NCBI GenBank assembly: GCA_013423325.1
Contig: BLJB01000302.1
Coordinates: forward strand, 1-29,612
Source of the DNA: Usnea hakonensis
Taxonomy: Eukaryota; Ascomycota; Lecanoromycetes; Lecanorales; Parmeliaceae
Direction of reading: 5' to 3'
Length of the DNA stretch: 29,612 bases
How positions within the stretch are numbered: position 1 is the first letter of the stretch; each line of letters opens with the position of its first letter. Below the pieces are notes generated by a model, which did no database searches, was not told the DNA's origin, and saw nothing but the letters and a program-made list of their open reading frames with translations. The position numbers and the translations under genes were made by a program. Positions 11,147 through 20,939 of this stretch are shown one piece after another.

Positions 11147-12423
11147 TAGGGGGGGAGGGAAGAACGTTCTTCGAAGTACCTTTATCTTACTTTCGAACGA
11201 CCCCGCTAGACCGATTTCCCCGTCCTTAAGCGCTAGGAACTTAGGTAGTAGCTTTAAGTTTATACTATTCTATCTAGCCTACTTAGCTAGCCCCTAGATT
11301 CCCTTCTATAACTCTTCTACTTCGTAGACCCCTTATCTAAAGTCGAGCGTTTTGGCTCTACTAATTATCTTATTCTAATATTTTATAGCTATACGCTATT
11401 CTTCCTCCCTTCGGTTTCCGTGGCTATTTTAATATTCGGTCGCGAGGCGTTTTGCCTTTAGCGTGGCCTCGCTATAGTCGTAGTCTTAGAACGATCGAGC
11501 CCTATCTAATAGTTTAGTCTATAGAACGATCTCTTCTACTACCTTCCTTAGGCCCGCTATAATATTCTCTAGGTATTCGTCTATCTCTCTTCTAGTCCCT
11601 AGCTAACTAGGAGGTAAAGAGTAGACTAGCTCTTAAATTATAATCTTTATAGCTTCTAGCTTTACTATTTTCTATATCTTTCTTCTAATAGTAGGGGCTT
11701 TCTCTATTAATAGGTCAAGCTCTATATATACTAGAAAGTAGTCGGAGCCTATCTAAAGGTCTAGGCGTACTCTATACGATTTTATTACCTTAGTTAGTCC
11801 CGGCGTTATAAAGATAAAGTCTAGAACGCTTTCGCTACCCTTCGCCCTCTAGGTTATAGAGTCTTTAGAAAGCGCGAGTTTTATATCTACTTCTATAGTT
11901 ATCTCTAATAACTCGTCCGCTTCCTTATAGTAGCTAAACCTCCCGTAGTTATTCTAGTTCGGATAGTAGAGGTTAAAGTCTTCTATTACTATTTATTCGC
12001 CCTATCCCTAGACCTCCTTTTTTAGTATTAGGAGGCTTAATAGATTATTAGTAATAACTAGAAATAGGCTAGGGTTATATATATTAAAGATCTAAATCGC
12101 CTTTTCTCCCGCGGTTCTATCTTTTCCTTTAAGCTTTATAACGATAGTATAGATATCCTTAGATAGAGACGTCTCTTCCTATATATTAATATTAATCCTC
12201 TTATTAACGTAGAGGTATACCCTTATACCCGCTTCGCCTCTATATAATAGAAAGAATTCGCTAGTTCCGAGGTTATATAATAACTTCGTATATATATTCT
12301 ACTAAGGTTCCTAGATCGCTAGAACGTCGGCCTATTTTATCTCTAGATCGTTAAATAGCGCTATTATTATTTCTAGTTTACCTCTTATATTATATTATAG
12401 TATTATTAGGGTCTAGCTTTCTA

Positions 12424-14327
12424 TTATAGGGAAGCTAGTATCTAGAGGTTCTACTCTTAAGCGTCTTATATCTAGATCTTCTAGGTCTCGGATAATTAGG
12501 CTATCTCTATTAGTCTATAGGTTTCTATTCTAGATAGAATCCTTAACGATATTTAGTGTTAGGGTTGGTATAGTAATGTGAGACTAGAAGGATAGATATA
12601 TTTCTATACAAGTATCTGGTAGTATTCTAGTAAGACTAATTCTTGAAAAAGAAGAAGAGAAAGAGGGGGGAATCGCTTCCTTAAGCTTATTCGCCAAGAA
12701 GCCAAGCCAACACCTGTATTACGTATGCCAAGAGGATACGTAATACTTGGCAATATTGTCATTACAGCGCTACTGCCCCTGAGCCTAACATTTAGCTAAC
12801 CTCCTTTATTATAAATCTTTTTAGTCTTTCTACTCTAGGAGCTCTTTTAAGTATTCTAGAGTTTTCCTCTTCGCGGCCGCTTCTTATATTAATTATATCT
12901 CGTATTCTCTTCTTCCTAGGCGGAACTACCGTAAATCTATTAATAGCTATCGGCGCTTCTATAGCCTTTATCCCTCCTAGGTCGGAGGCCGTTATTAGCC
13001 TTAATATTAGCTTTCTTATAACCTTCTCGGTCTCTTACCTTTTTCTTAGGTATATCCTCTAATACGTTATATAGCCCCTACCTCCGTATACCGCGTATAC
13101 TCTATAGGCTCCCGGAGCTACCTTATTATACTCCCTAGTATCGTGTTTCTAGTTATACTCGGCGTATCTAGTTTTATTTTTACAATATATAGCTATATAG
13201 CCCTACTCCTAGTAGTTAAAATACTACGCCGCTCCGTATATATAGTATAATACTTCCTTCGCCTCCCCCGCCTCGACTAGGCCTCTTAGTACTAGCCCGG
13301 AGGCTATTTCTTCTATAGTAACGTCGATAATTAGCGATAAGTACCTTTTCTTACCCCCTTCTAGCGCCGGTCTCCTCGCGCTCGCTATCCACTTCGTCTT
13401 TACTATATCTAGGCCTAGGTATAGTCTCCTATTATCTTTTTATATCTTCTTCTTTACGGCTTCCTTATTCTCTATATCTATCGTCTCGATCCTTATCCTA
13501 TATATTACTACGGTATAGGTCCTCTTTACTACTTTCGCGATCTTGAACTTCTTAGTAGCCTAGGTTAGGTCTCTCTCTAGGAGTTCCTTCGCCTTTACGC
13601 TAGCTATCTAGAGTTCGATATCCCCGCTCTTTAGTCGCCGCGCTATTATAATATCCTCCGACGCGTATCCTACTATCTTAAAGGACGCGACGAGGTTCTC
13701 GCTAGTAACTTCTATAATAGATATCCTCTCCTCCTCCTTTTCTATCCTAATTAGGAGTTATCTTATCCTTCTAGATTCTTCCGTAGTCTTTTTCTAGGCT
13801 TATACTACTAGTCCTATCCTCGTATCCTATAGTAATAGCCCCGTAAAGGGGTTTCCTTTACTCTAGTATCCCCCTAAAAAGCCTTAAAGGATCGGGGTAC
13901 TCGACCCGCTATCTATAAGGCTCTAGAGTCTATATACTTCCTTCTATATATAGGTTTCGAGGTTAATCTATTATTCTTTAATAAAGGTCTAGATATCTTT
14001 TAGATTCTTTTTATACGCCTTTTATACGGCGGCGCTTAGCTCTCTAAACGGCGTATTTTTAATAGCTTCTAATATAGTAATAGCGTTACTCGCTTATTCC
14101 TTCCTATTTGCCTAGCTCCTCCCGAGGTTTCTCCTATTAGTCGCCCCCCCTATCGGTTAGTTAGGGGCCTAGGTTGCGCGTTCTTAACGTATTTCTTCTA
14201 CTACTACTTTACCCCCTCCTCCCCTATCGTTTACTACGCTCCCCTCTACCCCTGCCCCAAGTCGCTTGCGTGCTTCGTACGCCTCGTTGCCACTATTAAC
14301 CATAGATTGGAATAAGCGTCCTTCCAT
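12424..14327 (-). pseudogene. LINE-A copy 2 ORF1, gag-like protein with its original start (broken)
   Basis: The start codon is at 14325-14327. The first 40 or so codons are free of stops (M-E-G-R-L-F-Q-S-M-V...), the only unmutated ORF1 N-terminus in the window. The same frame runs into the segment homologous to the first codons of copy 1 (E-x-A-S-N-A-I). The zinc-knuckle region lies near 13060-13240, with Tyr codons in place of Cys and His. A solo LTR is inserted at 12557-12790 near the C-terminus. The 3' end overlaps ORF2 as in copy 1, but the junction now reads TAATA. Confidence 0.84.
12557..12790. mobile_element. Solo-LTR-like insertion 2 (234 bp) with internal palindromes
   Basis: Ends are TGTTAGG and CCTAACA, a perfect 7-bp inverted pair. 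The 5-bp duplication tttag is at 12552-12556 and 12791-12795. The insertion is unmutated compared with LINE-A copy 2 around it. Near its right end is a perfect 11-bp inverted repeat, gtattacgtat and atacgtaatac, nested among gccaag/cttggc pairs, giving a possible hairpin. A purine-rich run (gaaaaagaagaagagaaaga) lies in its middle. Confidence 0.85.
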
Positions 14328-14339
14328 CCTAAAAATCCC

Positions 14340-14720
14340 CTCTCTAAGATCTTATTATAAATAGTTCAAAGGAACTACTTTAGACTATATAAAGTCTTAT
14401 TAAACTTATAGATCTTATTAAAATATTATTTTAATTTAAAGCTAATAGATTATATTATATAGATTATCTCCTTAACTACTCTATATAAGAAGATAGTTTT
14501 AATATCTATTTATTCTAGATTCTAGTTTAAAGTTATTATAAGAGTAAATAAGATCTTATAATTTATAGACTTAATAATTAAGGCGAAAGTCTTATTATAA
14601 TTTAAACCTTTATATTAAGAGTATTCTAATATTACTTAGTATACTTTATAGCGAGTAACTTCTTTTTTAGAATCTCGCTTTAAAGTAAATATCTACTTAT
14701 CTTTTAAAAGCTTATAGTTT
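14340..14720 (-). pseudogene. Copia-2 reverse transcriptase, N-terminal half (broken)
   Basis: On the minus strand the order is Q-D-S-K-x-E-V-T-R-Y-K (start of the copia RT domain), then Y-N-K-T-F-A, then I-D-I-K-T-I-F-L-Y (the MDVKTAFLYG block with the first catalytic Asp, near 14515), then N-K-T-L-Y-S-L-K-x-F (KALYGLKQSP). The frame is lost at about 14340, where LINE-A copy 2 begins. The YVDD motif and the RNase H of this element were not found on the far side. All stops are of RIP type. Confidence 0.78.
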
Positions 14721-16094
14721 AATAGATAGTTTACTAGCTTCTATATTCTATTCTCTATTAATAAATTAATCTTATTTTCTATAATAGTCTTCTAGTTCTT
14801 ATTATTAAGGTTATTATTCGAGATAGCCTTATTATAGCTTTTAAGCTTATAGGATTTCTAAATAATAAATATAAATAAGGCTAAAGAGTCTAGTAAGAGA
14901 TTATAATATTATAGTTTAAAATAATTTATAAAAAATCTAGATCTAGATAATTTTAAACTTACTATATTTAATATTAATAGAGTACTAATAGATATTAATA
15001 TTAACGTAATAGAGGCTATAAGAATAGAAGCATAGATAAAAGTAAAAGTAGATACTAATTTATCTTCTATAGTAATAATTTAAAAGTTTATAATAATAAG
15101 TATTAAACCTTTTCTAGACTAAATTAATATTATTAATAGTAATAATATTTCTTCTACTAGGAGAGGCTTTAGTTATTTAATATAAAGAAATTTAGATAGA
15201 ATCTTTCTCTATATTATTTAAGAGATATAAAAAGTCCTTTTATCTTCTAGTAATATTTAATAGATTTAATCTTTTTTATATTTTAGAAGCCTAATAGAAC
15301 TCTTAATAATAATATAATCTTAACTAGTTTTCTAGCTAATACTAGATTTTTAAGTAAAGTACTAGCTATAAAAGCTAATAGAATAAAGATATTTTAATTT
15401 TAATTATATATTAATATTAGCTTTATAGGGGATTAGCTTATAACTTACAATAAAATAATAATTATATAAATAATTAATTATTATTATTAATTAAGGCTAG
15501 TACTCTATAGAGAGATCTATCTTTTTAATTATAATAAAGATATATCTCTTTAGGTCCTAATTAAGTCTTTTAAAGGAGCTATTCTATTTAGAATTATTTA
15601 AAATAATAGACTTCTATATAATACTACTATTACTATAAAACTAATTAAATTTATAGTTAGAATATTTACTACCTTAATTTATTTATAATTTATTATACTA
15701 GAAATCTCCTCTTTTATTATATATAAGATAATAATAAAATATAGTAAATACCTTATTTTTAGAGTAGAGGATTTCTATCTTAGAGACTTTTATATAATTA
15801 TTAAGAAAGATAATAAAGTATTTAAAACTAAGCTTAATTTCTTCTATTATATTAAGATTATTATAGATAAAATCTAAATATTATCTATTAAGATAAATAT
15901 AAAAAGTATATTTAACTTACTATATCTTTTTAATAATATAAAATATATAAAATATCTTATTCATAACTTCTTTAGATAGATTAATATTATAGTATTTAAG
16001 CTATTATATATCTTCTAAGTACCCTAGATAATAATAATAATAAGTTATAATTTTAAAATTAGATTTATATTTTTATCTTTTCCGCGATCTATCT
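14721..16094 (-). pseudogene. Copia-2 integrase region (broken)
   Basis: Integrase inserts the cDNA copy of an LTR element. The minus strand at about 15590-15760 reads I-N-x-G-G-K-Y-S-N-Y-K-F-N-x-F-Y-S-N-S, the RIP form of the copia block TDGGGEYxxxxFxxFCxxxGI. It continues with N-N-x-K-x-N, the remains of PEQNG, and with R-L-N. Upstream, S-F-K-Y-F-I-I-F-L-N-N-Y (the block normally ending FTDDYSRY) is visible near 15815-15840. Between about 14720 and 15400 the sequence is the low-complexity linker before the RT. The integrase runs directly toward the pre-integrase segment beyond the two solo LTRs at 16100-16467. Confidence 0.72.
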
Positions 16095-16099
16095 TTATA

Positions 16100-16295
16100 T
16101 GTCATGAGTGACAATGAGAAGAGTGAAGTGTAAAAGTTGTTGTATTCACTAAGTCTATAGAAGCCTATTTATGTGAATGCCAAGAGTGAATCTTGGCAAG
16201 AGCTAGTAAAGTGAATACAACAATACCAAGCAAGTGACTTGGCAAGAGCTAGTGAAGTGAATACAACAATACCAAGCAAGCACCTTCATGTGACA
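16100..16295. mobile_element. Solo-LTR-like insertion 3 (196 bp)
   Basis: Starts TGTCATGAGTG, ends CATGTGACA, flanked by the duplication ttata at 16095-16099 and 16296-16300. It contains a 46-bp tandem duplication (16192-16237 and 16238-16283) that differs at a few bases. An inverted pair, ttgttgtattcac and gtgaatacaacaa, and several ccaag/cttgg pairs can also be seen. CpA and TpG are common, so it has largely escaped RIP. It sits inside copia-2, 9 bp from the next insertion. Confidence 0.85.
16192..16283 (+). repeat. 46-bp tandem duplication inside solo LTR 3
   Basis: Two head-to-tail units, each starting cttggcaagagctagt and containing gtgaatacaacaataccaag. They differ mainly at one A/G and at the last few bases. 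LTR promoter regions often carry such duplicated segments, but no function is shown here. Confidence 0.9.
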
Positions 16296-16304
16296 TTATA
16301 GTTA

Positions 16305-16467
16305 TGTTACGGATATCCTCCACATAGGATATGTGCGGAGCCTCATAGGGCTTAGCGAGCCTTGGCATTCGGCCATGAGGAGGATTCTCGTGTAGATACT
16401 CTTTCTTACACACACATTATTATATTATTATCCATACATATGACACCACTCATATCGTTTCCTGACA
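16305..16467. mobile_element. Solo-LTR-like insertion 4 (163 bp)
   Basis: Starts TGTTACGGATATCC, ends TTTCCTGACA, flanked by agtta at 16300-16304 and 16468-16472. It is unmutated by RIP standards. It includes a near-palindrome, atatcctccacataggatat, next to the 5' end. It belongs to a different family from insertion 3. The short ORF 16362-16565 runs from it into AT-rich DNA and is not a gene. Confidence 0.85.
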
Positions 16468-16472
16468 AGTTA

Positions 16473-17780
16473 GAAATTATAGAGTTAAAATTTAAATCTA
16501 AATCTAAATCTAAAATTAAATCTAAAGCCGAATCTAAAGCTAACTCTAAATCTAAGCTATTATAATTAGATATAGAATTAATATTAGAGTCGAAATTATA
16601 GTAAAAGCTATAAAGATACTTTCCAATAGATATAAAAAAGATAATAGAATCTCTAATTAAATTAGCGATTACTATAGTTAAGTAGGATTTATATATTAGA
16701 GATAAATAAGACTTAAAGATTTATTTTAATATTAAAATTAATATAGTAAGTTCTAGCTTAAGCTTATCTTTCTATATATTAAATTAATAAATATTATTAT
16801 TAATAAGCTAAATAGTAATTCCCTTTATTCTAATCTTAATTCCTCTAAAAATAATTTTTATTAAATAATCTAATTATATTAGTTTACTCTAAGAAATTAG
16901 GTTTATAGATAAATTAGAGATATAGAAGATATTATTAAAAATTAGAAAATAATATTAGCTACTAATATTAAATTTAATTTTAATTTTATCTTTATTAACT
17001 AGCTTAAGGGATCCTCTAATTCTTCTAATTAACTAATAGTTATCGCTAATTATAAGGGAATATATCTTAAAGACTAAATAATTAGGTATTATATAGACTA
17101 AATAGTATAAGTCTAAACCCTATTATATTAGGAGTTTAGCGGGTTCTATAGATATAATAATAGCTTTTATAATATAGAATTCTAGCTTTTTATCTTTAAA
17201 GAGTACTATTTTAGAGAGTATTATATAATAGTTATATTTATTATAATTCTAATTAGTATTAGAGTTAGAAGCCGAACTATCTTTACTACTAATATTATAA
17301 TAAGTAGGGTTAGTATTCTAATAAGGCTTATAAGACTTCTTATAATAATTATAATAATTACTCTTTTAATTATAATTATTATAATATCTATAATCTCTAT
17401 TATTATATTATTACTTACTATTATCGTTCCGGCTACGGCTCGATATCTATTTATATTAATTCGTCTTACCCTTATACTTATTACGGGTATAATAGTTCTT
17501 TTTATAATTTTAATAGAACTTAACTAAGCGTTAAATATAAATAGTATCTAGTCCTTTAACTATATTATTTTAGGGCTTCTTAATTCTAAGAGTAATTATA
17601 ATATACGCCTCCGATTATATTATTATTATCTCTAGAGTAGATTTAGTATAATTAGTTAAAAGATTAGTTATACTTTAAATAAATCGCTATATTATATATT
17701 TAAAACTATAGACCGTATCTCTATTAGTATCTATAAGTTCGTAATTTTAGATATAGATTAAGAAGTAATCCTTATATTAC
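16473..17780 (-). pseudogene. Copia-2 gag C-terminus, protease and pre-integrase region (broken)
   Basis: Read on the minus strand. A zinc knuckle lies at about 17465-17520: Y-x-N-Y-K-K-N-Y-Y-T-R-N-K-Y, the RIP form of CxNCKKxxHxxxxC. Next comes a Ser/Asn/Tyr-rich linker, then a protease-like stretch with I-F-Y-I-S-N-L-S-I-N-L-I-S (copia LYVPNLxxNLLS, about 16830-16870), then Y-L-T-I-V-I-A-N-L-I, which may be the WHRRLGHxGxxNL block. At 16485-16560 a hexanucleotide repeat encodes alternating Leu/Asp. Removal of the two solo LTRs joins this to the integrase segment. Confidence 0.7.
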
Positions 17781-17963
17781 TGTTAGGACTGCAACCAGAT
17801 CAAGTTAATAGTGGTATGTAACGAGGATTCAATTGATGAGGAGGTAAAATCTATGTACAGGTATAAGAAAGATATATAGGCAGAGAGGTGCCAAGGCGCT
17901 AAACCCGAATAGGAAGGAGGTCACGTATCTCCTTCAGCCCTGCAAGTAGTCACACTCGTAACA
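17781..17963. mobile_element. Solo-LTR-like insertion 5 (183 bp)
   Basis: Starts TGTTAGGACTG, ends CACTCGTAACA, with the duplication attac at 17776-17780 and 17964-17968. The ends form an imperfect inverted repeat (TGTTAgGAcTG against TGTTAcGAgTG). It keeps CpA/TpG and includes gccaaggcgc, a short word also found in the copia LTR at 19563. It is inserted in the gag region of copia-2. Confidence 0.84.
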
Positions 17964-17968
17964 ATTAC

Positions 17969-19468
17969 TTTCTAAGACCTATATAAAAGAGAAAGATAAG
18001 GATATTATTATTAAAGCCTACCCTTCGGGATTCTTAAACTTAGTAATCTTTAGTAGGACTAGTACTCTTATCGAGTCGTTTTCTATAGCTTAATAGTAAT
18101 AAGGTATATAAGGGTAATTTAATTTTATATCTAAATAAATTAGTATCGCTATATATAGAAAATATTAATTCCTTAATAGAGAATTTAGAAGTAGTTAGAG
18201 TAGACTCCCTAGATTTAGGTAGATAGTATATATCTTACTTATATTCTAGAGCTTTCTAGATAGGTTTACTAAGCTAATTTAGAAGTTAAATAGTAGCGCG
18301 TCTATAAGATTTACCCTTTCTAATAGTATCGTATATATTAAGATTATAATAGTAATAAGGGAAGTCTTATATAAGGATCTAGTACTATTTACGTTTATAT
18401 AGCTAATTCTATTTAGAGATATAATAGACTCTATCTATTTTTTTATAATTAATAATAATTTAAACTTTCTATTTAGGAGTTAGTAGAAATTTAAATAAGG
18501 GCGAGGCCTATTAAGATCATATAATTAATAGTTCGCTCGCTATTAGTAATTAATAATTATAATAGCGGCTTAGTAATTATAGTATAGTAACTAGAGATTT
18601 ATTAATACTTAGTTTAATATAATAAGTAGTTAGATTAAAAGCTATAATTATAAAATATTTTATATCTTATTTATAAATTAATAATAGAATTAATAGTATA
18701 ATATTAGTAGCTAAATAATATCTTTTAACTATCTAAAAGTATTGAAAAGAGATTATAAAAAGGGACTAGTAATATAAAAATAACTTATAATTAGTTATCT
18801 AGTATTTTTTTAGATATAGTACTAGTCTAAACGGCTTTTAAATAGTAGTTTAATAGTAATAGTATCCTTCGACTTATCTTAAAATATCGGAATAGATAGT
18901 TATAAGAGATTATCTAGAATAACTAATAAAATAAAACTAACTTTTCGCTCTTATAATTAGTTATCTAGAGTCTTAAAGATATATAATAGCTATTTAGTTT
19001 AATTAGATCGCTTAGTAACTTAATAGTACTAAAAATAGATAGAGTAGATATAATTTTAAATACTCTTAAGCCTTATAATAATAGTATAGAGTAAGCGAGT
19101 ATAGTCTATATAATTTAAATAATCTAAAAAAACTCTATAAAGTTATAGCGATATCTAATTAATATAATCTATAGGCGGAATAGTATCTTTTAGTAAATAA
19201 TTATTAGCTAATACTAATGCGTAGTTCGATCGGGCTAAGCTAAAAGTTATAGCGTAATTTATATATTTTTAGAATTAAATTATTCCCTATATTCTTTCTA
19301 TAGCCTAATAGGCTATTCCTAATATAGTATTAATTTTTATATTCGAGTATATTTCGACTAATAGATAGTATAGCTAGTAATTTATTTAGCTCTTTCTAGA
19401 ACTCTTATTATAAGCTAGTAGATATAATATAAAGCGAAAGGATTACTAAAATAATACCCTATAATCTA
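17969..19468 (-). pseudogene. Probable copia-2 gag N-terminal part, not recognisable by motif
   Basis: This 1.5-kb stretch lies between the copia-2 primer-binding site and the gag zinc knuckle, so position says it should be the N-terminal gag. One minus-strand frame can be read nearly throughout if TAG/TAA are treated as RIP stops, but I recognise no gag landmark in it. It is AT-rich, with some CpG left near 18000-18060 and 19215-19235. The function rests on context only. Confidence 0.45.
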
Positions 19469-19479
19469 GGCTTATAACC
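19469..19479 (-). other. Copia-2 primer-binding site, half initiator tRNA-Met type
   Basis: The + strand reads ggcttataacc directly before the LTR. The initiator tRNA-Met anticodon arm reads GGCTCATAACC; a single C-to-T change in a CpA, the RIP target, gives the observed bases. Drosophila copia and yeast Ty5 are primed by a half tRNA that ends in this arm. Position and strand fit an element on the minus strand with its 5' LTR on the right. Confidence 0.68.
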
Positions 19480-19624
19480 TATTAAAAGTAGGTATATAGA
19501 ATACTTATTTCTTAATTAATTAATTATAGAAGTATAAGAAATGTGTAAGACTATTTACAAAATGCCAAGGCGCTAAGGTCACGTGACGAAGTCACGTGAC
19601 TCGGCAAACCTTCCTATTTTGACA
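19480..19624 (-). mobile_element. 5' LTR of copia-2
   Basis: The + strand runs from tattaaaagtagg (RIP form of tgttgaaag) to cctattttgaca. It matches the LTR at 6710-6864 in inverted orientation. The right half (19540-19624) keeps CpA/TpG and contains two exact copies of the palindrome GTCACGTGAC. Transcription of the element would start here and read toward lower coordinates. The base groups outside do not form a 5-bp duplication with the copia-1 LTR, so the two LTRs belong to different insertions. Confidence 0.78.
19578..19600. promoter_or_regulatory. Two CACGTG palindromes in the copia-2 LTR
   Basis: GTCACGTGAC occurs at 19578-19587 and 19591-19600, three bases apart. CACGTG is the core of the E-box bound by bHLH factors. 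Placement in an LTR suggests an upstream element of its promoter. In the other LTR copy (around 6735-6755) RIP has changed these sites. Binding is inferred from the motif only. Confidence 0.5.
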
Positions 19625-20939
19625 AATCTTAGAGATAAAGTCTTTATACTCGGAGTTTCTAGAATTAAAAAACTAAAAAGATTAGTATTAGAAGATATCT
19701 TTATTACTAATTTAGAGATAGATAAAAAAGAAAGCGTAGAATTAGAAAAAGATTCTAAAATATATTTATTATCTATTTTATAGTTTATAATATAGAATAA
19801 TATTTTAAGAATAAATAAAAAATCCTTTTTAATTTTATAATTCTTATAATATAATATAGATCTTTATTTATAAAGGGCCTTTTTATAGGCTAAAGTTAAA
19901 AAAGTAGAAATTAAATTTAATGGTAATATTAGTATAAAAGCCTAATAGAGGGAGTTATCTAGTCTATCCTTTATAAATAATATTCCCCTAATTAAGTTAT
20001 CTTAATTAGGATTCTTATTCTCTAAATCTTATTTATTATAATTATTTTTAATAATATTTATATTTAAGGGAGATAAGTCTTTCCTTTATTATTTAGTAGA
20101 ATTATTAATTTTTATCTAATTATATTCTACTTTTTCTACTAATTATTTTAGGGTAAATATATTATTATTTTTATCTAAATTAAAGGTTTTTATATTTTTT
20201 AGCCTCCTCTCTTTTTAATATAACTTTTTAATTTATATACGCGCTATTTTAGTCTTATTATTAAGAGGAAACTAGCGAAGCTAGAGAGACTAGCCTTTAA
20301 ATTTTAGACTTTAAAACTATTAATTTTCTAGAGGAGGCTAGAGAGGCTAGAACTATTAATTTAAAGAATTATTTATCTCTATTTTTACCTCTATTTATAA
20401 AGAATAAGGAGAAGGCTAAATCTTATCTTTCCTCTACTTAAATTAAACCCTTATCTATATTAATAGCTAGGATTTAGAAGGTTAATATAGCTTCTTTCTA
20501 GCTATTATTATAAATATTATATAATTAACTTTAGATTAAGAGTCTAAATACTCGCTATTATATTTATAGTATTTTTAGTATATAAATAAGGGTATATTCC
20601 CTCTTTATTTAGCGTATCCTACGTAGGGAAGATAATCTTCTAGGGGCCGATAGTTATATAATTAGTTAATTTCGCGTAAGCCTTAATAATACCTTAGTAC
20701 TAGTAAACTTCGGTATTACTAATATTAAATTAGGAGTTTTCTAGCTACCGAATTTACGACGAATTATAATTATTTAGGCCTAAATAACTATTTATATATA
20801 GGAATTTCTACTTTTAAGAGGTTATTTAATAAATAAATAAATTTCTACTATAGTACTCTATAGTAGGGTAATTACTATATTAAGAGGCGCTATAGTTAGT
20901 ATAGTTATAGTATACTAGAATATTACCGGGGTAAACCCC
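19625..20939 (-). pseudogene. Internal 5' part of copia-3, gag position, not recognised
   Basis: Position left of a primer-binding site and 5' LTR (20940-21072) says this is the start of a minus-strand copia internal region. I see no clear gag motif. A + strand frame from 19614 to about 20220 also reads with RIP-type stops only, so coding direction is uncertain. A repeated word, ctagaggaggctagagaggcta, occurs in variant forms at about 20275-20350. Copia-2 probably inserted into this element, which would explain the abrupt start at 19625. Confidence 0.4.

Larger units (their letters stand above)
8870..12424 (-). pseudogene. LINE-A copy 2 ORF2, endonuclease plus reverse transcriptase (broken)
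   Basis: Same order of motifs as copy 1, read on the minus strand from 12424, where the ATG has become ATA. The endonuclease G-S-D-Y-F motif is near 11725-11740. The reverse transcriptase metal site at 10167-10187 reads F-I-D-N in place of F-I-D-D, so a catalytic Asp codon has been changed. The first catalytic block also reads F-N-N (copy 1: F-D-N). A solo LTR (10989-11146) splits the region between endonuclease and RT. A two-N gap with a duplicated 10-mer at 10573-10594 disturbs the frame further. Many RIP stops make it non-functional. Confidence 0.87.
8668..14335 (-). mobile_element. LINE-A copy 2, nearly full-length, minus strand
   Basis: Reverse-strand relative of copy 1, about 5.26 kb once two solo LTR insertions (10989-11146 and 12557-12790) are removed. 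The CCAAT-type tail is at 8668-8681 and the 5' end is close to 14335. It extends about 240 bases further 5' than copy 1 and so includes the ORF1 start codon. The last 100 bases at the 5' end (14240-14335) keep CpA and TpG. No target duplication could be seen: the left flank aaaagag and the right flank aagatctt do not match. It begins inside the copia-2 reverse transcriptase. Two Ns at 10583-10584 lie in its RT region. Confidence 0.9.

Noticed and set aside
10880..11297. Two overlapping ORFs on opposite strands (85 and 89 codons)
   Set aside because: Both run across solo LTR 1 into LINE-A copy 2 sequence. They exist only because the LTR is unmutated.
16362..16565. 67-codon ORF with a Lys/Ser repeat
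   Set aside because: It starts in solo LTR 4 and ends in the antisense of the copia-2 hexanucleotide repeat. It crosses an insertion junction.
19583..19783. 66-codon + strand ORF
   Set aside because: It begins in the LTR of copia-2, crosses the element border, and ends at a RIP-type stop. No known motif.
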